The notes beneath the pieces are model-generated. The model was not told the DNA's origin and did not search any database. It saw only the letters and a list, made by a program, of their open reading frames with translations. A stretch of DNA of 64,000 nt from Amoebidium appalachense (taxonomy: Eukaryota > Ichthyosporea): assembly GCA_963693365.1 (NCBI GenBank), contig CAVNZM010000009.1, forward strand, positions 1,054,001 to 1,118,000, given 5' to 3'. The position numbers were made by a program, and so were the translations under genes. Each line of letters opens with the position of its first letter. Position 1 is the first letter of the stretch. This document shows, one piece after another, positions 61,986 through 64,000 of this stretch.

Positions 61986-63072
61986 GGGGAGGGGGGAGGG
62001 GAGGCGGGGGGTCATTTCGATGCAATCACTGAAATGGCGTGGACGTACGGTCTTCTCATTCTTGTATGTCAAGTGAATAGGCTGTGTGTGTGGGCCTACA
62101 TGTCGGCTATAGCTAAGTGAATATGCACATTAGTTTAGATGTGCGCTCCATTGCACCTCTGTGCCCATATTGAAAATTCAACATGGTCGAGCCATATATG
62201 GTCATGTTTAAGCGGGTTGTGTTTTTCCCAAAACGGTTCACCTTATAATTATTTTTCGAATTCATATAACAAAGTAGCCGGCCTGCGGTCGATCACAATG
62301 AATGGCGATGTGCAATTATGATGATGATCGAAGCCGTGTATATTGACTACACCAAAGGGGGGGGGGGGGGGGGGGGGGGGGAGGCAGCGGTAGTGGTGGT
62401 GGGGGTGGGTTGGGTTTGGGGGCCGGGGAGGGGGGGGGGGGGGGGGGGGAGGAACTGCTCACGCCACTCAAAGCAGCCTGATTAGAAAAAACCAACTAGT
62501 GGTATGTTGAAGCTGGGGCGTAGGTTGTATTTTCAAACCTAGAAAACAGTGCGCACACACTTGTAGCTTCGGAGGTAAATATAACCCGTATGTACCACCA
62601 TGCATGCTGATCTGTGCATATCAGATTACGTAATACGGTATGTGCTGCACATATGCTACTGAAGGGCTTAATAAACGGCGAGAAGCGATCAACTATTTTT
62701 CAAGGCAGAAACCATGTCGAAGCAAACATTTATTGATAATGGCTACTATATGGGCAATAACCAGAAAAGGTGCAATTTTTCATTCTCTTTCGTTCCATAC
62801 GTAATAGATAGATACACACGGTTGTCATCCACGTGTGTGAGTGTTATGAAGTGTACACAAACAAAGAAACTAGTACACATGACATGTTAATGAGTCGTTT
62901 CAGTGACACGTGTGCACAGGTACACAAGGAACAACAGTCTAATGAATAGTAGAGATTATCATTCGTCATATCTAAAAGCCAGAAAGTTCCGGCAAACAAA
63001 TACGAGAAAGCAAAACAAATCAAAGTAAAATGGGAAATAATCCACCACCAATCAATGAAATAGTTAATTAAA
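61541..63072. other. intergenic DNA between kinase and hexokinase 3' ends
   Basis: AT-rich unique DNA. A T-run/G-run block lies at 61922-62010 and G-runs at 62360-62380 and 62429-62449. The genes converge here, so both 3' UTRs fall in this stretch. No other gene is seen. Confidence 0.5.
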
Positions 63073-63645
<573 letters not shown>

Positions 63646-63674
63646 AGGCGGATAGAGGGAGAATAGCTTGAGTG

Positions 63675-63844
63675 GGTGGGTGGGTGGGTGGGGGTGGGAA
63701 GGGGGGAAGGGGGGGGGGGGGGGGAGGGGGGGGGAGGGGGGGAGGGGGAGGGGGGGGAGGGGGGGGGGAACGAGCTAATAGAACGTGAGAGTCCTTGAAA
63801 ACAGTAAATACACGATGCGAAGCATCAAGAACACATGGGGGGAT

Positions 63845-63878
<34 letters not shown>

Positions 63879-63880
63879 AC
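63675..63880. repeat. (GGGT)n and G-run tracts
   Basis: GTGGGTGGGTGGG, then G-runs to 63770, a 65-bp unique piece and a G-run of about 30 nt at 63847-63877. Confidence 0.95.
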
Positions 63881-64000
63881 GTGGGTAAGGGGGCACAGTG
63901 CCGACACCTCAGTGGCATGAAGAGACCATAAGACATTCTCAATGTTTCGTCCCGATCCATTCATCGTATCCGCATAGAGAGTGAGAGAGAAAGGGAGGAG

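Overview
This is a eukaryotic nuclear window. Genes are split by GT-AG introns of about 0.1 to 2.3 kb, there are no operons, and a tRNA-derived SINE-like element is present. GAR1, a TBC1D7-like protein, a hexokinase 3' exon, TFIIIA-type C2H2 fingers and an F-box/LRR gene can be read by chaining exons in phase. A Dam1-like (DASH complex) N-terminus suggests a fungus-related organism or a protist/alga that keeps DASH. The sequence alone does not fix the lineage.

Layout: 1-8.7 kb is mostly simple and dispersed repeats, with one 3'-terminal exon (1555-2178) of an unknown acidic/basic protein and a (TG)n satellite of about 1.8 kb carrying a 16-nt spacer. At 8.7-9.3 kb lies a possible small secreted-protein locus with a TATA box. 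9.3-15.2 kb is repeats and a hairpin. At 15.2-18.2 kb is GAR1 (minus), head-to-head with the Dam1-like gene (plus, 18.86 kb onward). An unidentified multi-exon plus-strand gene spans 22.2-26.6 kb. At 28.9-36.5 kb (minus) is one intronless zinc-finger coding region with 30 C2H2 fingers, broken by three frame changes. 37-41 kb holds dispersed repeats. At 41.8-43.6 kb is an F-box/LRR gene (minus) with two in-frame TAG codons and a frameshift, head-to-head with the TBC1D7-like gene (plus, 44.2-53.5 kb, ten exons). 53.5-60 kb holds repeats, the SINE-like element and a CCAAT-rich region. At 60.4-61.5 kb is an intronless non-RD protein kinase. The last exon of a hexokinase (minus) is at 63.1 kb and the rest of that gene lies beyond the right edge.

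The most striking property is the low-complexity DNA. Long poly(C)/poly(G), (ACC)n, (AC)n and poly(A) tracts fill introns and intergenic DNA, tend to follow a fixed order C-run, (ACC)n, (AC)n, A-run on one strand, and repeatedly end exactly at 3' splice sites. A dispersed repeat family also ends in poly(C). The two short divergent promoters are almost free of these tracts. No prokaryotic system, CRISPR array or viral gene was found. The genes do not form a pathway: they cover snoRNP/telomerase RNP biogenesis (GAR1), kinetochore-microtubule attachment (Dam1-like), TSC/mTORC1 signalling (TBC1D7-like), ubiquitin ligase targeting (F-box), nucleic-acid binding (zinc fingers), phosphorylation (kinase) and glycolysis (hexokinase).
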